Part shown: piece after piece, positions 45,001-60,000 of the stretch | Position numbering within the stretch: position 1 is the first letter of the stretch | How the letters are laid out: the number at the start of each line of letters is the position of its first letter | NCBI GenBank assembly: GCA_943736015.1 | Contig: OX031058.1 | Location: forward strand, 14,223,001-14,287,000 | DNA: 64,000 nt | Direction of reading: 5' to 3' | Source: Tridacna crocea | Taxonomy: Eukaryota; Mollusca; Bivalvia; Cardiida; Cardiidae | Notes under the pieces: model-generated | What the model was told of the DNA's origin: nothing | Seen by the model: only the letters and a program-made list of their open reading frames with translations | The model's database searches: none | Made by a program: the position numbers and the translations under genes

Positions 45001-48000
45001 ATGCAGGTCAGTAAAGTAATGAGTGGCCTTGGAAGGAAAGTCATGTCAGTACTGGTATAAGAAAGCCAGGAAACACATGGGTGCATCACTGACCCCCACA
45101 GTATGACCTAAGCTGACAAATGGCATAAAACTCCAATACAAACAAACAATTGCTTAGTGATGAGAGAGACCTCAATTGCTCAGTGATGAGAGAGACCTGA
45201 ATCCTGTCACATCAGGCCTCAGACAGAATAGAGTCCAGCTGAAACCACACAAGCAGTCCATAAATTCCATGACTCAAATGCCTCAGCCAGTGGGCTTTGA
45301 TTTAAGTTCATACATGAGAATACATGGCCCCTGTAGTGTAGTCTTCTACCACAATGTTAGTAACAGTGAATCAGTTTCTGCTTTGCAACCCCCCCCCCCC
45401 AAATACAATTGGCCTTCATCAACTAATCCACTGTTTTTGCCACCCTCTGGAAGAAGAGTTTTGAAAAAGTCTTTGGGACATTAGTTCATTTAGAGCATGG
45501 TCTGCTTTCGAAACAATGTTTTAAAAGGTTGGTCTGCTAAAAAAAACTAGAGCTATCACTCAACGTGATCATACCCCCCACCAGCTCCTTGCCACCAAAC
45601 AGGTCTTTGTCACAGAATGCAGAATGGTTGAGTACAAAAGTAAGAGTTGAACATGAGCGGCAAATTGTCGCAAGATACGCCCATCTTACCCCAAGTTGTT
45701 AACCTGGGGCATGCACCGGACCAAATTCAAGTATGAAAAACGACAAAGGGCAATAACTCAAAAATTAAGCGAGCAAGAGTTATGATTCCTGTGCACTGCA
45801 TTCCCCCTTGGTGAGATCTATCCATCCATGAAATTTCATAACCCTAGCTAGTATAGTTTTGGAGATATGCTCCGGACAAAATTCAAGTATGAAAAACAAC
45901 AAAGGGCAATAACTCAAAAATTAAGGGAGCAGGAGTTATGATTCCTATGCACTGCACTCCCCCTTGATGAGATCTATCCACCCATGAAATTTCATAACCC
46001 TAGCCAGTATAGTTTTTGAGATATTCACCGAACCAAATTCAAGTATTAAAAACGACAAAGGGCAATAACTCAAAAATTAAGCAAGCAAAGTTATAATTCC
46101 TGTGCACTGCACTCCCCCTTGGTGAGATCTATCCACCCATGAAATTTCATAACCCTAGCTAGTATAGTTTTGGAGATACGCTCCGGACAAAATTCAAGTA
46201 TAAAAACAACAACAAAGGGCAATAACTCAAAAATTAAGCTAGCAAGAGTTATGATTCCTGTGCATTGCACTCCCCCTCGATGAGATCTATCCACCCATGA
46301 AATTTCATAACCCTAGCTAGTATAGTTTTGGAGATATGCTCCGGACAAAATTCAAGTATGAAAAAGAAATTTGTCCAGAATCATCAAAGGGCCTTAACTC
46401 CATGAAACCTAAATAAACCATAACCAAAATAGGATATGCACATCTCTGCTTTATACTGAGTCTATTTGTGTAGTTTGAACTAAATCTGTCCAATAGTTGA
46501 TGAGAAAAAGAGCGGACAAGAAATTTCATGAAAGGGCCATAACTCAGTGAAAAATCAATGAACCATAACCAACATTTCATATGCACATCTCTGCTTGATA
46601 CTGAGTTTACCTGTGAAGTTTGAATAAAATTCGTCCAGTAGTTTATGAGAAATAGAGCGGACAAAAAGCTACAGACCGACCGACGGACGGACCGACCGAC
46701 AAGCTGACTCCTATATACCCCCCAAACAGAGTTTTGGGGGGTATAATAATGTATGGGTAGTGAGTCTACATTAATCTACTGAGGTGTTAAAATTACCTGT
46801 TTTGCATAACCTTATGAGTGACTTCTTTTCCTCACTTTCTTCATGGTGGTTTTCAACCTCCATTTTTTCCATACCCTCTGATAAGGACACAGAATTTTCT
46901 TCCCCTTCATGTACAAAGTAAAAACAAAAGAAAACCAGTGATTTCATCCAATATACATGTAACAGAGATTTTTGAAGTTCAGAGTGTTATAGTTTTTTGG
47001 TCTATCACCTATACTTATCAATCGACTTGTAAGAGTAAATGGGTATACAACCCAAATCATCTGTTTCATTCTATTTTGCCCAGGCTTGTCACTACTGAAT
47101 TTTAATAAATTTGTTAACCCTTTATCCCTGCTTTCAAAGACCATGAGAAAATAGCCTGGTGAAAACAATGTGGGGAAAGGAGAAATTTATGGTAATTTTT
47201 TTTTTCTTTGAATGTGTTTCATTTCTGATAATTCTTTTCACTGTTTTACAAAGTATAGTAGTAAGAGTAAAAAGGTGCAAAAAGACACGAAAAAATGTGT
47301 ATGTTGAAGCAGAGTTCCAGATAGAGGGAGTGATTTTGATTTCATAATTGAAAATATCAATTATTCTCCAACGTAACCTTATGTTATGGGTACTCAATAA
47401 AATCGTCTCATTGAGATGATTCTAATGAGTACTATGGGTACTCAATAGAATCGTCTCACTGAGACGATTCTAATGAGTACCCACAACATAGGGTTTGGAA
47501 GAGAAATAACGGATTTAGAAATGCCATCACTCCCTCTTATCTGGAGCTCTGTAGAAGGTTATGAATTGATCCTTTACCAAACATCCTGTGATTAAACAAT
47601 AATGAAGCAATATCTTTAAAAACATTGTATGTAGAGAAGAAAGTAACTTTTGATCCCAAACGCTTTTCAATTTGGACCAAAAACCAAAACTTTGTCTTCC
47701 AGTAAAGAGATAGAAACAAAGAGGATTTCATGACCTTTACCTCCATTTTGATGTTGTGCCTCTTCTATCATAATTTCCTGAAGTCTCTCTAGTCTAGGTA
47801 GGACACTCTCAATAAATGCTTTTTTGGTAGGAGACCTGGTTTCACTGTTTTTAAACATCCTATAGTCCAACATAAATATATTGGACAGTGCGCTGAAATA
47901 ACATAATTTCTGGAATAAATGTATGCCTTGACCTTGCATGTGTAGTCAATAAAATATGTAACTTAACCCTTTACTAAACAATCCAAAGTATTGACAACGC

Positions 48001-51000
48001 AGAGAAAGAACGCTATTGAAAATATTGTGGGAATGGGAGAAAGTGTAGGTAACGAGTTTTTTTTCTCTTTTACCAACCAGGTTGTATACTCAGTGAAAGA
48101 CTGATACCATTACTTATGCTGCATTGTATTTGTTACATGCAAATGTTTTTAAGCTGAAAAATCTTCTTAACTCTTTCCCAAACAAACCCTGGTTTTTACG
48201 TGTCTGCAGTACAAGTCCTTAGAAAACACTATGGGAAAAAGAGAAATTGCTCGTAATGAGCAATTTCTCCTTTTCCCACAGTGTTTTTTACCCTTTTTAA
48301 GAACTTTTTGCCATTTTGTCCAAATCTAAAATTGTTGTCTGCAAACTCTTTTGGTTTGGAAGAGTCCAAAATTTGTTTTTTGGGAAAGGGTTAATATTGT
48401 TGTTTGGTAGAGAGGTTATCTATATTGGAATTTGACCTCAACGGTGGCCTACACTGTAAACAAGGTACCCGATAAAAAATAAAATAGACACAATTGTCAA
48501 ATGTCACTGCCAATATCTGCGTGAAGCTTGATGAAACTAGGTTTAACAACTGAAACTACAAAAGACTTCGAAGTTTGAAAGCTGCAACATACATCTCTGC
48601 ATTTACTCATGACGATAAAGTGAGAGGAAACAATAGTGTTCAGTTCCCGTCTTGAGTATTGAATATATTTACCCATTATTCAAAACAAACCAGTTCTCAC
48701 AATTCCCCTCTCTTTAACATAGCCTCTACAAAAGATCCCACTCAACATCATTCCTATTTATATTAAACTTAACCCTTTGCCAAACAGTCCCTTGTTTTTA
48801 CGACCCAGCAGAACAAACCTTCTGAAAACATTGTGGGAAAAGGAGAAAATGCTGATAACCAGCATTTTCTCCTTTTCCCACAATGTTTTTTACTCTTCTG
48901 AAGTCAAATTTCATTTTTTCTATTGCTTTTATTTTTTCCTCTGTACATGTTTTTAATTCAAAGAAGTCTAAATTTTTGTTGTTTGGTAAAGGGTTTTAGG
49001 ATTAAACACTCCCGTACAAATTACAGAAAAACAAACAAAACTTGCCTACCTGCCAATTCTATCCCTAACATTCTTGTATTGATGACCTAAGTGAGGGGTT
49101 AAATATGTTACAAGCCGATGAGCTAGGTCACAGACTCGCCACTCTTGTTGCAACAAGGCGTTCTGAAGCATATACAGCCGTCTGCAAAAGAAAAAATAAT
49201 ACATCTATTTATGTGGCATAACTTTCCACGCAAAATTTCAAGACATAAAGACAATTCACAAACTTATATGTAGCATAATTAGATATTTTGACTTTGGAGC
49301 GAGGGAAAACGTAACAGGAAAAGCAAAAAATTATGGTTACAAGCTTTTTTTCCTATTCTCACAATATTTTCAAGAGCCCCCTTCCTCCAATACCTAAAAA
49401 GCATGATTGTTTGGTATAGGGTCAAACAAAACCAGGCAAATTTTGTGTTACAATACAGCAGTCTTATGTTATTGATATAAGTCAACTAATAACTGTGCTA
49501 AAAGAAAAGTGCACCAGGAGCTTCTATTTCTTAATTTTCTGATGGCATTTCAAATTATATCTCTATAAAAAATTACATCAATTTCTCTGTTAAGCCATTT
49601 CCCTTCTATGAACAATATTTAAGTTCCCTCATTTTGCCATTACCTTTGTAAACAAATTTACAGTAACCTATTTCTGCGATTTCTAGCAATGTGACAACTC
49701 CATCTTAATGTCTTTACTACATAATGCTTTGACCCTTTACATACAACCTTGACTTTTAATAACCCTAAGGGACAGGAATTACGAAAACACTATCGTAACC
49801 AGCATTTTCTCCTTTTTCAATAATGTTTTCTATCATATCAAAGACAGGAGCCATCATCTGATTTACAATTGTCATCTTCAAGTACTTTCAACTTGGTCAA
49901 GTCCAAAAGTTTGTTGTTTGGTAAAGAGTAAAAATTTGGAAGATCCCAAACATTGCAATATTAAATTGAGATGCGTTATTCATCATGATAGGTCAATGTA
50001 CCCTGCATCCCCGAATGATCCTCCTTCTCCACTGAGAGGGCTATCCATTAACATCTCGAAGTACCAGTACATCTTTCTTGGGTCTCGGCTCTCCTGCAAT
50101 AGATATCACATTCTCATCACTATGAAGTATTATGGCATGCAACAAGCAAAAGGGGCATTTGGACATTTGCGTAAAGTGTTGTCTCCGATCAGCCTTCGCT
50201 GGCTAATCTGAGACAGCACTTTATGACTGCATTAGATATTGTGTTACAGATGACTTGCACAAAACAGAAAGTTACATAAAAACGCAAAGAGTCGCTTCCG
50301 ATTAGCCTGCGGGGACTTTAGGCAAATGTTGGAATGCCCCTTTTCGCATGTTTCAGGCTATATAGGCAATTCAAGAATTGTACTGCATCTCTAACTGGCT
50401 TGCAACATGTAAAAAGGGGCATTCGGACATTTGCGTAAAGTGTCATCTCGGATCAGCCTGCGCAGTCCACGCGGGCTAATCCAAGACGCCACTTTCCATT
50501 TTTATGAAATTTTCTGTTTTGCGCAAGTTTACTGTAGCACAAAATCTAATGTTGTCGTAAAGTACCGTCTGCGCAGGCTGATCCGAGACGACACTTTACA
50601 CAGATGTCCGAATGCCCCTTTTTACGTGTTGCAAGCCAACTAGTCTATGTGTGACACAAAAAAAGAAACATTTGAAGGAAAGAAAGGAATTTTCAGATAT
50701 ATGCCACCTATTTATTGCAGGTAGTCTATTCTTTCCCTTATTGCCCTCAAAGGCAGCAGGAAGACAAAAAAAATTTCCATCATGAAAAATCCAGCAATCA
50801 CTTATTAAGCTTATAGTTTTTTTTTCTTTCTTTCAAATCAATAGCTGCATAATAAATCTTGGCCAATGTTCATTTTTCTTTCCAATCAATAGCTGCATGA
50901 TTCATCTTAACATAGTCATGAGATCAGATTGAACAAAAAACAGGACAAATTTCACTTACAGAAACAACTGTGAAGAAATTACCCCAGTCATCAAGGGTTT

Positions 51001-54000
51001 GAACTGTCAGGTTATTTAAGGCATTTTTCATAAGAGGTACAGACCATTCCCACAAATCTCTGGTCTATAAATAAAAGAAAAGCAAAAAGCAATAAAACCA
51101 AAGTTTACAAAAAATACAGTTCAACATATTCCCTTCAACATTATTAATAGAGCAAGAACAGCTTTTTAAACTTTTACCACACAATCCTGATTTTTAACGA
51201 CCCTAGAGACTGCTTTCGAAAAACACTGTGGGAAAAGTAGAAAATGCTGGAAACTAGGGCTGACTATTGGCCTGAAAAATGACTATAATAATATTTTTAC
51301 CATCACAGCATTAATATCATGCACTATCCAGACAACCATTTGCATCACAATACTATCCGATTAAGATCTTCCTTATACCCGCCCGGTCTCCGGCTGTTTG
51401 AGGGGCTCAACAGCAAATGTCGGATGTTTGCTATGCAAAGTTGTCGTGTTCCCATCGTGTTTCAGTGTCATATAACATAATCTGCATGCTACTTGCTTTT
51501 TATCAGCAGTCTCTCCCTCTTAAAGAAATCCGAAATGGGCTCAAATATTGGCCTTTAAAACTTCAAGATCTCAAACCAGCATTTTCTCTGTTGCCCACAA
51601 ATTTTTCTGCCATTTTAAAGACAAAGAAAAATATTTCAATAATTTTGTCCTTTGCAAATGCTTTCAATTTGGACAAGTCTAAGCTTCTGTAGTGTAATAA
51701 ACAGTTCAAGTGAGAGCAAGTTGTTATGCATAAAAAAATTCTATGACAATTTTTCGTTCTATCCTCTTACTGCATCCCTTTACCAATTTTTAAACAAAAA
51801 AGATGTAGACTTTGTTAATTTGCTCGGAACTCAAAGCATTTGCAGATGACAAATTATTTGTAGCTCAAAGTATGAAATTTTGTAGTGAAAGGGCAGGAAA
51901 CACTGTGGGGAAAGGAGAAAAATCTGGTTACTTGCATTTTCTCATTTTTGACAGTAATGTCTGGAGCCTTTCCTTGAAAAGTTGTTAGTCCCAAATTTTC
52001 ACCTGCCTGAAGGAGCTTTTACAAACAATGTGGGGAAAGAGGATATACCTGTTACACTAGGACAAATGTTTCTAGGCTCTTAGGAGACAACCTGTTACAC
52101 TAGGACAAATGTTTCTAGGCTCTTAGGAGACTAGAGAGTATCTCCATGGCACATAGTATCATAACTATCCTTTTGTCATAGTGTTTTCAGCAGTAGCCCA
52201 TTAGAACGTGAAGAAACCCATCAAAAGTTTCAGTAACAGATTCATATGCCCATAGTTCGCATGTCTTAGAAGACTAGATAGTATCTCCATGGTTCATCCT
52301 TTACTGTTATCATGTTTATCCTTCTGTCACCATCTTTTCAGAAGGAGCCTACCAAAGGATGAAGAAACACTCTTGTGTGACACTCAAAGTTATACTTACT
52401 GATTCATATGACCAATGTTTTGAGGCTCTGAGGAGACCAGACAGTAACTCCATGGCACACCTCTGACTGGTATCATGTTTATCATGGCTTGTATCCTTCA
52501 CCAGTCTCTCAATGTGAGGCTTTATATGGACTGCAACACAGTCACCATAATTCCTAAACAAGCCCTGAAATAAAAAGTCACCAGTTTATGTGTTTCTAGA
52601 GTTTCATTTAACTCTTCACCAAATGACAAAGTTTTAGACAGGTCTAAATTGAAAGCATTTGCAGATGTCAAAGAAGAAGTGACTGAAAATCCTAAAATTT
52701 GCATAGGATGGGGCAGAAAACATTGTTGGAAAAGGAGAAAATGCTGGTTTTCTCCTATTCCCACAATGTTTTCTAAAGGCTTCTTTCTCAGGGTCGTTCA
52801 AAGTCGGGATTGTGTGTTAAAGGGTCAACCAGTACACTAGAATACTCTTTACTAACCATGGGCACCTTTTTCCACATTGTCATTAGTCAAAATCATTTAC
52901 ATGCTGGCTGAGAGCGGAATGCAGTTATTATCACCAATCCTCTGAAAGGGTTTGACTAGGCCAAGATTTTGAATTACACATTCTGCATTGCTAGTCATAC
53001 CTTTACAACCATGTTTTCAAAAGGCTTCTTTCACAGGGGTGTCAAAAGTCGTGATTGTGTGGTAAAGGGTTAAAAGTTTAAAGATTTCATATTCACACAG
53101 CTAGGTATTACTTGTTTTACCCAAGGCAAGCCTAACACTACCAATTTGGGAAAAAAGGGGCCAATCATTTTCTATTATTATTATTCATGTACCGTTTATG
53201 AAAATAGAGGGGTACATTTTCAGACTATGAAAAAGCCAAAGATTTAATAATGTAAATGTTTGAAGATAAAGATCACCTTAAATAAAGTCATCTTCTTGGG
53301 CTCATATTTATCTTTTCCCTTGTTTTCTTCTATGGACAGAAACTCTACCATCTTGTTCACAAACTCCTGGTTCAGGAAAGCATCATAAATTAACTTCTCA
53401 TTCTCTGACAGCTCTTCTTTGCTTCGGTTCAATTTAGGCTGTTCATCTTTTGGCGCATAGGTTTTTAGAGATCTAAATGAAATGTTTGTCAATGTTAATG
53501 AGATGAGTTAATGTTTTCTTCCCTTCCAAAAAGAAATTTAAAATTTCCAGTCACTTTTATTTTGTTGTCTGTAAATGCTTTCAATTTGGACCAGTCTAAA
53601 ATTTTGTCGTTTGGTAAAGAGTTACACCCTCTTTTCCCACAATGTTTTCAATCCTTCCAATAACAAATTTCAACTTTTGAGCCACATCTATTTTGTCGTC
53701 TGCAAGTGTGTTCAATTTGGACAAATCTAAAATTTTGTCCTTTGGTAAAGATTTAATGCATCTACATAATATAGAGACCAAGACCAGCCTGCTCAGTGGT
53801 GCAGGTTGGCCTGGAATGAAAGTTTTTGCTACTCTATAATTTCTAAATGTCAAAGGACCAGTGTACCTTGTGACTCAGTTTGAAAAAAAAAGGATTTTAA
53901 AAATCTATAAAAATGTTATGCCTTTCTTGGTAGCATGCATCACAGAGATGTATTAAACCCCCTATATTATACTTCATATGTCCATTTCTAGAAATGTTAT

Positions 54001-57000
54001 GGGTAAAGAAATGAAGTCATTTAAGCTGAGGGGAATTATTTCCCCTTCACAGAGAATATTTTCCTCCTGCCGAAAATCTGGAACTATTCTTTTTGTTCTA
54101 CTTTGCTAAAAATTGACTTAATTGGTTAATTAACCTTAGATCACTGGTTTTAAAAGTGGCATTCGTTGACAAAATAATCGGAGAAAATATATAATTTATT
54201 TCATCAGCTTGTGGTCAATATGGGGAAATAATTGCCTCAAAAGGAAAAGGTCCGTGACAATAACTCGTGCCTTATGGCACTTGTTATTTTCGCATACCTT
54301 TCCCTTTTTTGGAAAAAATATTTCCCCATATTAACCACAAGCTGATGAAAGAACTCTATTTAGCCAGAGCGAGGCTCAAATGAAAAATTACATACTTTGG
54401 CCATGTGTAGTAACCCCAGTGTGTCTTCTCCACAACAGTGAGATTTTCCCACTTCTCCTTACTCTCTGGTATGTTTGAACTGTTATACACATGCCACTGG
54501 TTATCTCCCCTGTCACCTGGTCTAATTTCAGGCTCAGTACCCTGTGGTACTGCCTCCTTGGTTAAATCCACTTCAACTACTTTGTGTTTCCTTTTCTGTT
54601 GCTTTAACACTGATGAAATGATGTTTTGAGCAACCTAAAAAGATTCCATGTTAGATCTATCATAACATAGTAGGTTAGAAAAAGTGTAAACTATTCCATT
54701 TTGATAGAATTTGCAGTTAACTGTTGCAAAATTGAAAAACAGGTATCTGAAACAATGATATTTGCTTTACTAAGGTACAAAAGTTTTGGAAAAAGCAGGA
54801 GATGGTTGAGAGCTGCAATTTCTCCATTTCTCTCAATTTTTCCAGAGACCTTGTTGCTCAGGGTAATCAAGACATGGGAGTGTTTAGTAAACTGTTAATA
54901 GTTGTACACAGAATTCTTTATTTGAAATATTTGCTAGAAATGATATGAAAAAAGTGTCAATAACAAATCAACTTTACATCTTGATTTTACTTACAGGAAA
55001 TTCAACTATATATCTTTATAGAAGTACAACTAGCTTTCCTTACTTTTCTTAACGTCAATGAATCATGTACGAGAGTCTGTACAGCAAGTTCAACAGCACA
55101 TGGAGGTAGTGGGCTATCACATCTAACCAAACAGCTCAAAAATAACAGACCTATATGGCAGAACTTCCAGGTTCTGAAACAAAAACAGAACTGTTGCAAG
55201 CAGAGAACCCCATATCCACTGCCATGCCTTGCAAACAATGTTGCATACCTTGCTGTTCTTCAGAGTTTTCTCTAATCTATCAAAACTGGGGTTATGTCTT
55301 GTTTTAACTCATTACCAAACAACAAAATTTTAGGCTTGTCCAAATCGAAAGCATTTGCAGAGGACAAAATAAAAGTGACTGAAAATTTGAAATTAGTTTT
55401 GTGAAGGGTAGAAAACATTGTGGGGAAAGGGGAAAATGCTGGTTACCAGCATTTTCTCCTTTTCCCACAATGTTTTCAAAAGGCTTCTTTTCCAGGGGCA
55501 TCAAAAGCAGGGATTGTGTGGTAATGGGTTAATCAAACAAATACCTTCGAAAAGTTCCATATTCGTTTCAGTTTACCAAACAATCCCTGGTTTTTATGAG
55601 CCAGAGGAAGAAGCCTTCTGAAAACATTGTGGGGAAAGGAGAAAATGCTGGTAACCAGCATTTTCTCTTTTTCCCACTATGTTTTCTACTAGTCTAAAAT
55701 AAATTTTCAATTTTTGAGTCAAGTTTATTTTGTCATCTGCAAATGCTTAAATTTGGACAAGTATAACATTTTTTTCATTTGCTAAAGAGTAAACACACTA
55801 GTCATAAAGTTGCCACATGAATATCTCCAGAAACATTCAATTACAAATTCACTCATGCATAGTGAACAGTGGTTCCCTGATTATTACATAAACTTCAATA
55901 TCAAGATCGCACACCACTTGGAAATATTGTTCTTCAATAGTCTAAAAATAGCAATGAGTGTAATATTGATCGCTGTTTGGAAGCTTCATCGCACTTTCCT
56001 TCCATTTTATTTGACTGACAGGGATTGGGCCCAATTATTTTTTTGTGCACGAGTTACAATTCTTTGCACAAACTTGAGACCTTGAGCGACAGAGTAAAAA
56101 ACAGGGGGGATTTCTGCAATCATTCCTCCTGGATGCAACACTGTGCCAATGGATCAGGAAAACTGATTTCAACACCCATACCTATTGTAACAGTCAACAG
56201 CTAACTCTAACAAATGATAGAATTTTGAAATGGACCAAATTGAAAGCTTTTGACAACCACAATTCGAAAGTTCTCTACAATACTGAATACCTGTGCTACA
56301 TTAAGTATAAGTAAAGCATAAAAGTGTACTTACAAATTTCCTGTCTTCACTAACTGCACAATTTCTGTAACCAAACTTTCATACATTCTGAAAGTAAATC
56401 ATGTTTGATTAACTCTTTACCAAACGAAATTTTTTTTAGACTAGTCCAAATTGAAAGCATTTGCAGATGACAAAATAAATATGGATCAAAATTTGAAATT
56501 TGATTTGGAAAGGATAGAAAACTTAATTGGAAAAGGAGACAGTGCTGGTTACCAGCATTTTCTCCTTCTCCCACAATGTTTTCAAAGGCTTTCTTTCTCA
56601 GGGTCATTAAAAGTCAGATAGTGTAGTAGAGATTTAAATGATGTTTGCTGGTTCACAAATACAGATCATTTGTTCATATTTTTACTTGGGTTTCACTTGT
56701 TCAGGCCAGTAACTTCTCTCTCTCGACCAAAAGGCAATTTAAATTTGTCAGTTAGAATATTGTGCATAAACATGACTCATTTAACTCTTTACCAAACAAT
56801 CCAGACTTTTAACAACCCTGACAGAGAAGTCTTCTGAAAACATTGTGGGAAAAGGAGAAAATGCTGGTAACAGGTATTTTCTCCTTTCCCCACAATATTT
56901 TCTACTCTTCCCAAATTAAATTTCCATTTTTCAGTCACTTTTATCTTGTCATCTGCAAATGCTTTTGATTTAGACCAGTCTAGAATCTTGTCTTTTGGTA

Positions 57001-60000
57001 TAGAGTTAAGCAACTACCAAAAATACTGAAATAAATATCTTCAATAATGAGAGGAGAAGTATGCGAAATATGCACTGTGAAATGGGGGCTTAACTCTTTA
57101 TCACACGAGAAAATTTTAGACTGGTCCAAATTGAAAGCTTCTGCAGACGACAAAATAAAGGTGACTGAAAAATCAAAATTTGTTCTTGGAAGGGTAGAAA
57201 ACACTGTGGGAAAAGGAGAAAATGCTGGTTACCAGCATTTTCTCCTTTTCCCCCAGTGTTTCCAAAAGGCTTCTTTCTCAAGGGCATCAAAAGTAGGAAT
57301 TGTGTGGTAATGGGATAAGGCATATGCAAAAAGTATCAACCCAGATCAGCTGGCGCGGTCCACGCAGGGTATTCTGGACCAAAACTTCTCAATATTGGTA
57401 AATTTTCTACAAGCCAACCTCAAAATTAACCCTTTCCCAAACAATCCTTGGTTTTTACGGGTCTGGAATGGTAGCCCTTTGAAAACATTGTGAGAAAAGG
57501 AGAAAATGCTGGTAACCAGCATTTTCTCCTTTTCCCACAATGTTTTCTATCCTATCATAGACAGAAATAATCTTTTCAGCAAGAGTTGAGTTGTCATCTG
57601 CAAATGCTTTCAATTTGGTCTAGTCGAAAATTTTGTTGTTTGGTAACGGGTTAAATCAGTTGTTTATAAAGTTGCACTTATGGATCAATAATAATGTAAT
57701 GACTTGGGCCGGTATCATGTATCACAGATGCATTAAGCAACCTGTTACCAAAGCATGCCTCTTATTCATTCTGATACCACTAACAATGAGATGGCTTTAT
57801 AGTCAACAATAGCTGTGACAGAAAATCTAAGCAAACATATTGCTCTTACTTTTGATTTGCTCTATTCCTATCAGCCCCATGTTCCTCTCCTTGTTTTAGC
57901 TCCTGCGGCGTACATCCTGGCTGTTTTGGTTGAGGTGCTCTAGATTCTAACAACCTTGCTGCAGCTTCTAGACTAGCTTCATTCACCTATCATAAAATGA
58001 AAAGTCGAAGATTTGTCTGGCAGAGTGACAGATTAGGAAATTACAGGACTGCAATAAAGACAAGTACTTTCATTTTAAGTTTCCTATATGGAGTGCAGGG
58101 GCAAAAAATTGTTTGATAAAGAGTTAACTCTAAATTCACAGAAAGAAAGCTTCTGAAATTAGCAATAATAGGAGAAATGCTGGTTACCAGCATTTTATCT
58201 CTTTCAAACAATTATTTCTGCCCTTTGGTAGACAAATTCTATCACTTTAACCCTTTCCCAAACAAGCCCTGGTTTTTACATGTCTGCAGTAAAAGTCTTT
58301 TGAAAACACTGTGGGAAAAGGAGAAATTGCTCGTAAGGCGAGAATTTTTTTATTAGTTGATTTACAAATCCGCCGACTGCAATTTTCCCAAAACCAGAAA
58401 AAAAATATAAGAAGGTTCCAAAACATTTTTTTAAAATTTTTCCGCCGACCCTAACCATTATTCGTTTCATCAAAAAAAAATCTGTATTTAAAGCGAACAT
58501 CAACTCAAACTTTTAAACTGGTACCCGTCTTGTCTCCTGTAACCTTCCGATACGAAGATCAATGACATGCAGCAGCGGGACCCACGCTGCCTGTCGCCAT
58601 TTTCGCCAGTTGTAGTTTTTCTTTAACTGGCAAAAATAAGTGTCGAAAGGATTTTTTATTGACATTTTTGTCTCAACTCATGAGATAAGTGGAGAAAGAC
58701 TGAAGCAGGAACTTGAGGAAGTATGGTACAGGGTGAAAAAGTCGTCTTCATTGACTCAAATTTGCATCATCAAGCTTTCACAGCGAAAAAACTTCGCCTA
58801 ACAAACAGTCCCGACCAGGCCTATATTCATGAAATATCGGCAATCGAAGACAAAGGATGACAGGTTATCACTAATTAACTTTATCAATTTGGACAAGACA
58901 GCAGAGTGTTATGATCCTTACCTGTTACTAACTCACTAAATCCACCCCTTTATCCTACGAAAATCACACTTTTTTTCCCACAGGTAAAGCGTCTGCATAT
59001 TTGTTTAAATGACGTCATACTATCGATCATTACTGATTCTCAAAACATGAATAGTTATAAAATAAACTTGAATTACCACCTCTTACAGCTGGAGATATTT
59101 TTTCCAAACATATTTTAAATAAATTATAATGGTAAAGTGAAGGATTAGAAAAATCTTAAAGACGATCATTTGCCTTCCTCATGTCGGCAACTCAGCAAAA
59201 TATGCAGTGTAGTGTTCTATTTTTAGAATACTCTACGCCTTTTCCTCCTTATCAGCTAGTTTACTGACTAATAGATTACATCTCTATAGATCTTGTTAAG
59301 TTTCTTTTAAACTTTAACAAGTCATTATCATGTTTTTGAATCAAGACTGTGGTCCCCATCACAGGCATAAAGAAGTTTTTTTTTTCTCTTCTTACCAGTC
59401 TGGACACTATTTGTAATCTGATGAGAAATGTTGGAGTTTTTGAGTTAAGTGTAACTCTGCATCAATGGGGTCATAGGCAATCAAAAACAAAATGGTCTGA
59501 TAATGTGCTTTTGAGTCAACAAATAGCCAGGATAGAAATCCTTACTAATTGTTTTTCTTTGATATAAAGCAAATCATATCCAAAAGGGATAGTTAGGTGC
59601 AACTTCTTTTCTTCCATGGAAGGCATACAGAAATTCTCTCATCACATACTTTCTTTTGTTAGGTTCAAGAAAGGGATACTGTCTACTTGCAGCACAAGTC
59701 TGCTTCTAGATTCAAACAAATTTAACTACATTATGTGTTTTTATCATGCTTATACCCCCCATAAACAAAGTATGGGGGATGTATACTGGAGTCTGTCTTT
59801 CCGTGTGTCACAAAAAGCTTGGCATAACTTCCAAAGTAGAAAAGCTAGTGACTTCAAACTTTGGATTTTTGTTCGAGGCTTAACTTCCAAAATAAAACAG
59901 CTAGCAACTAAAAACTTCATGTACAGATCGGCCACATTAAAGAGAAGTGCAGTGTAAAAGAAGCATAACTTTTTCCACTATTTTAAAGGTTATATCTTTT

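Noticed and set aside
46317-46664. 115-codon frame (-)
   Set aside because: Lies in the 155-bp tandem repeat; its internal repetition comes from the repeat units.
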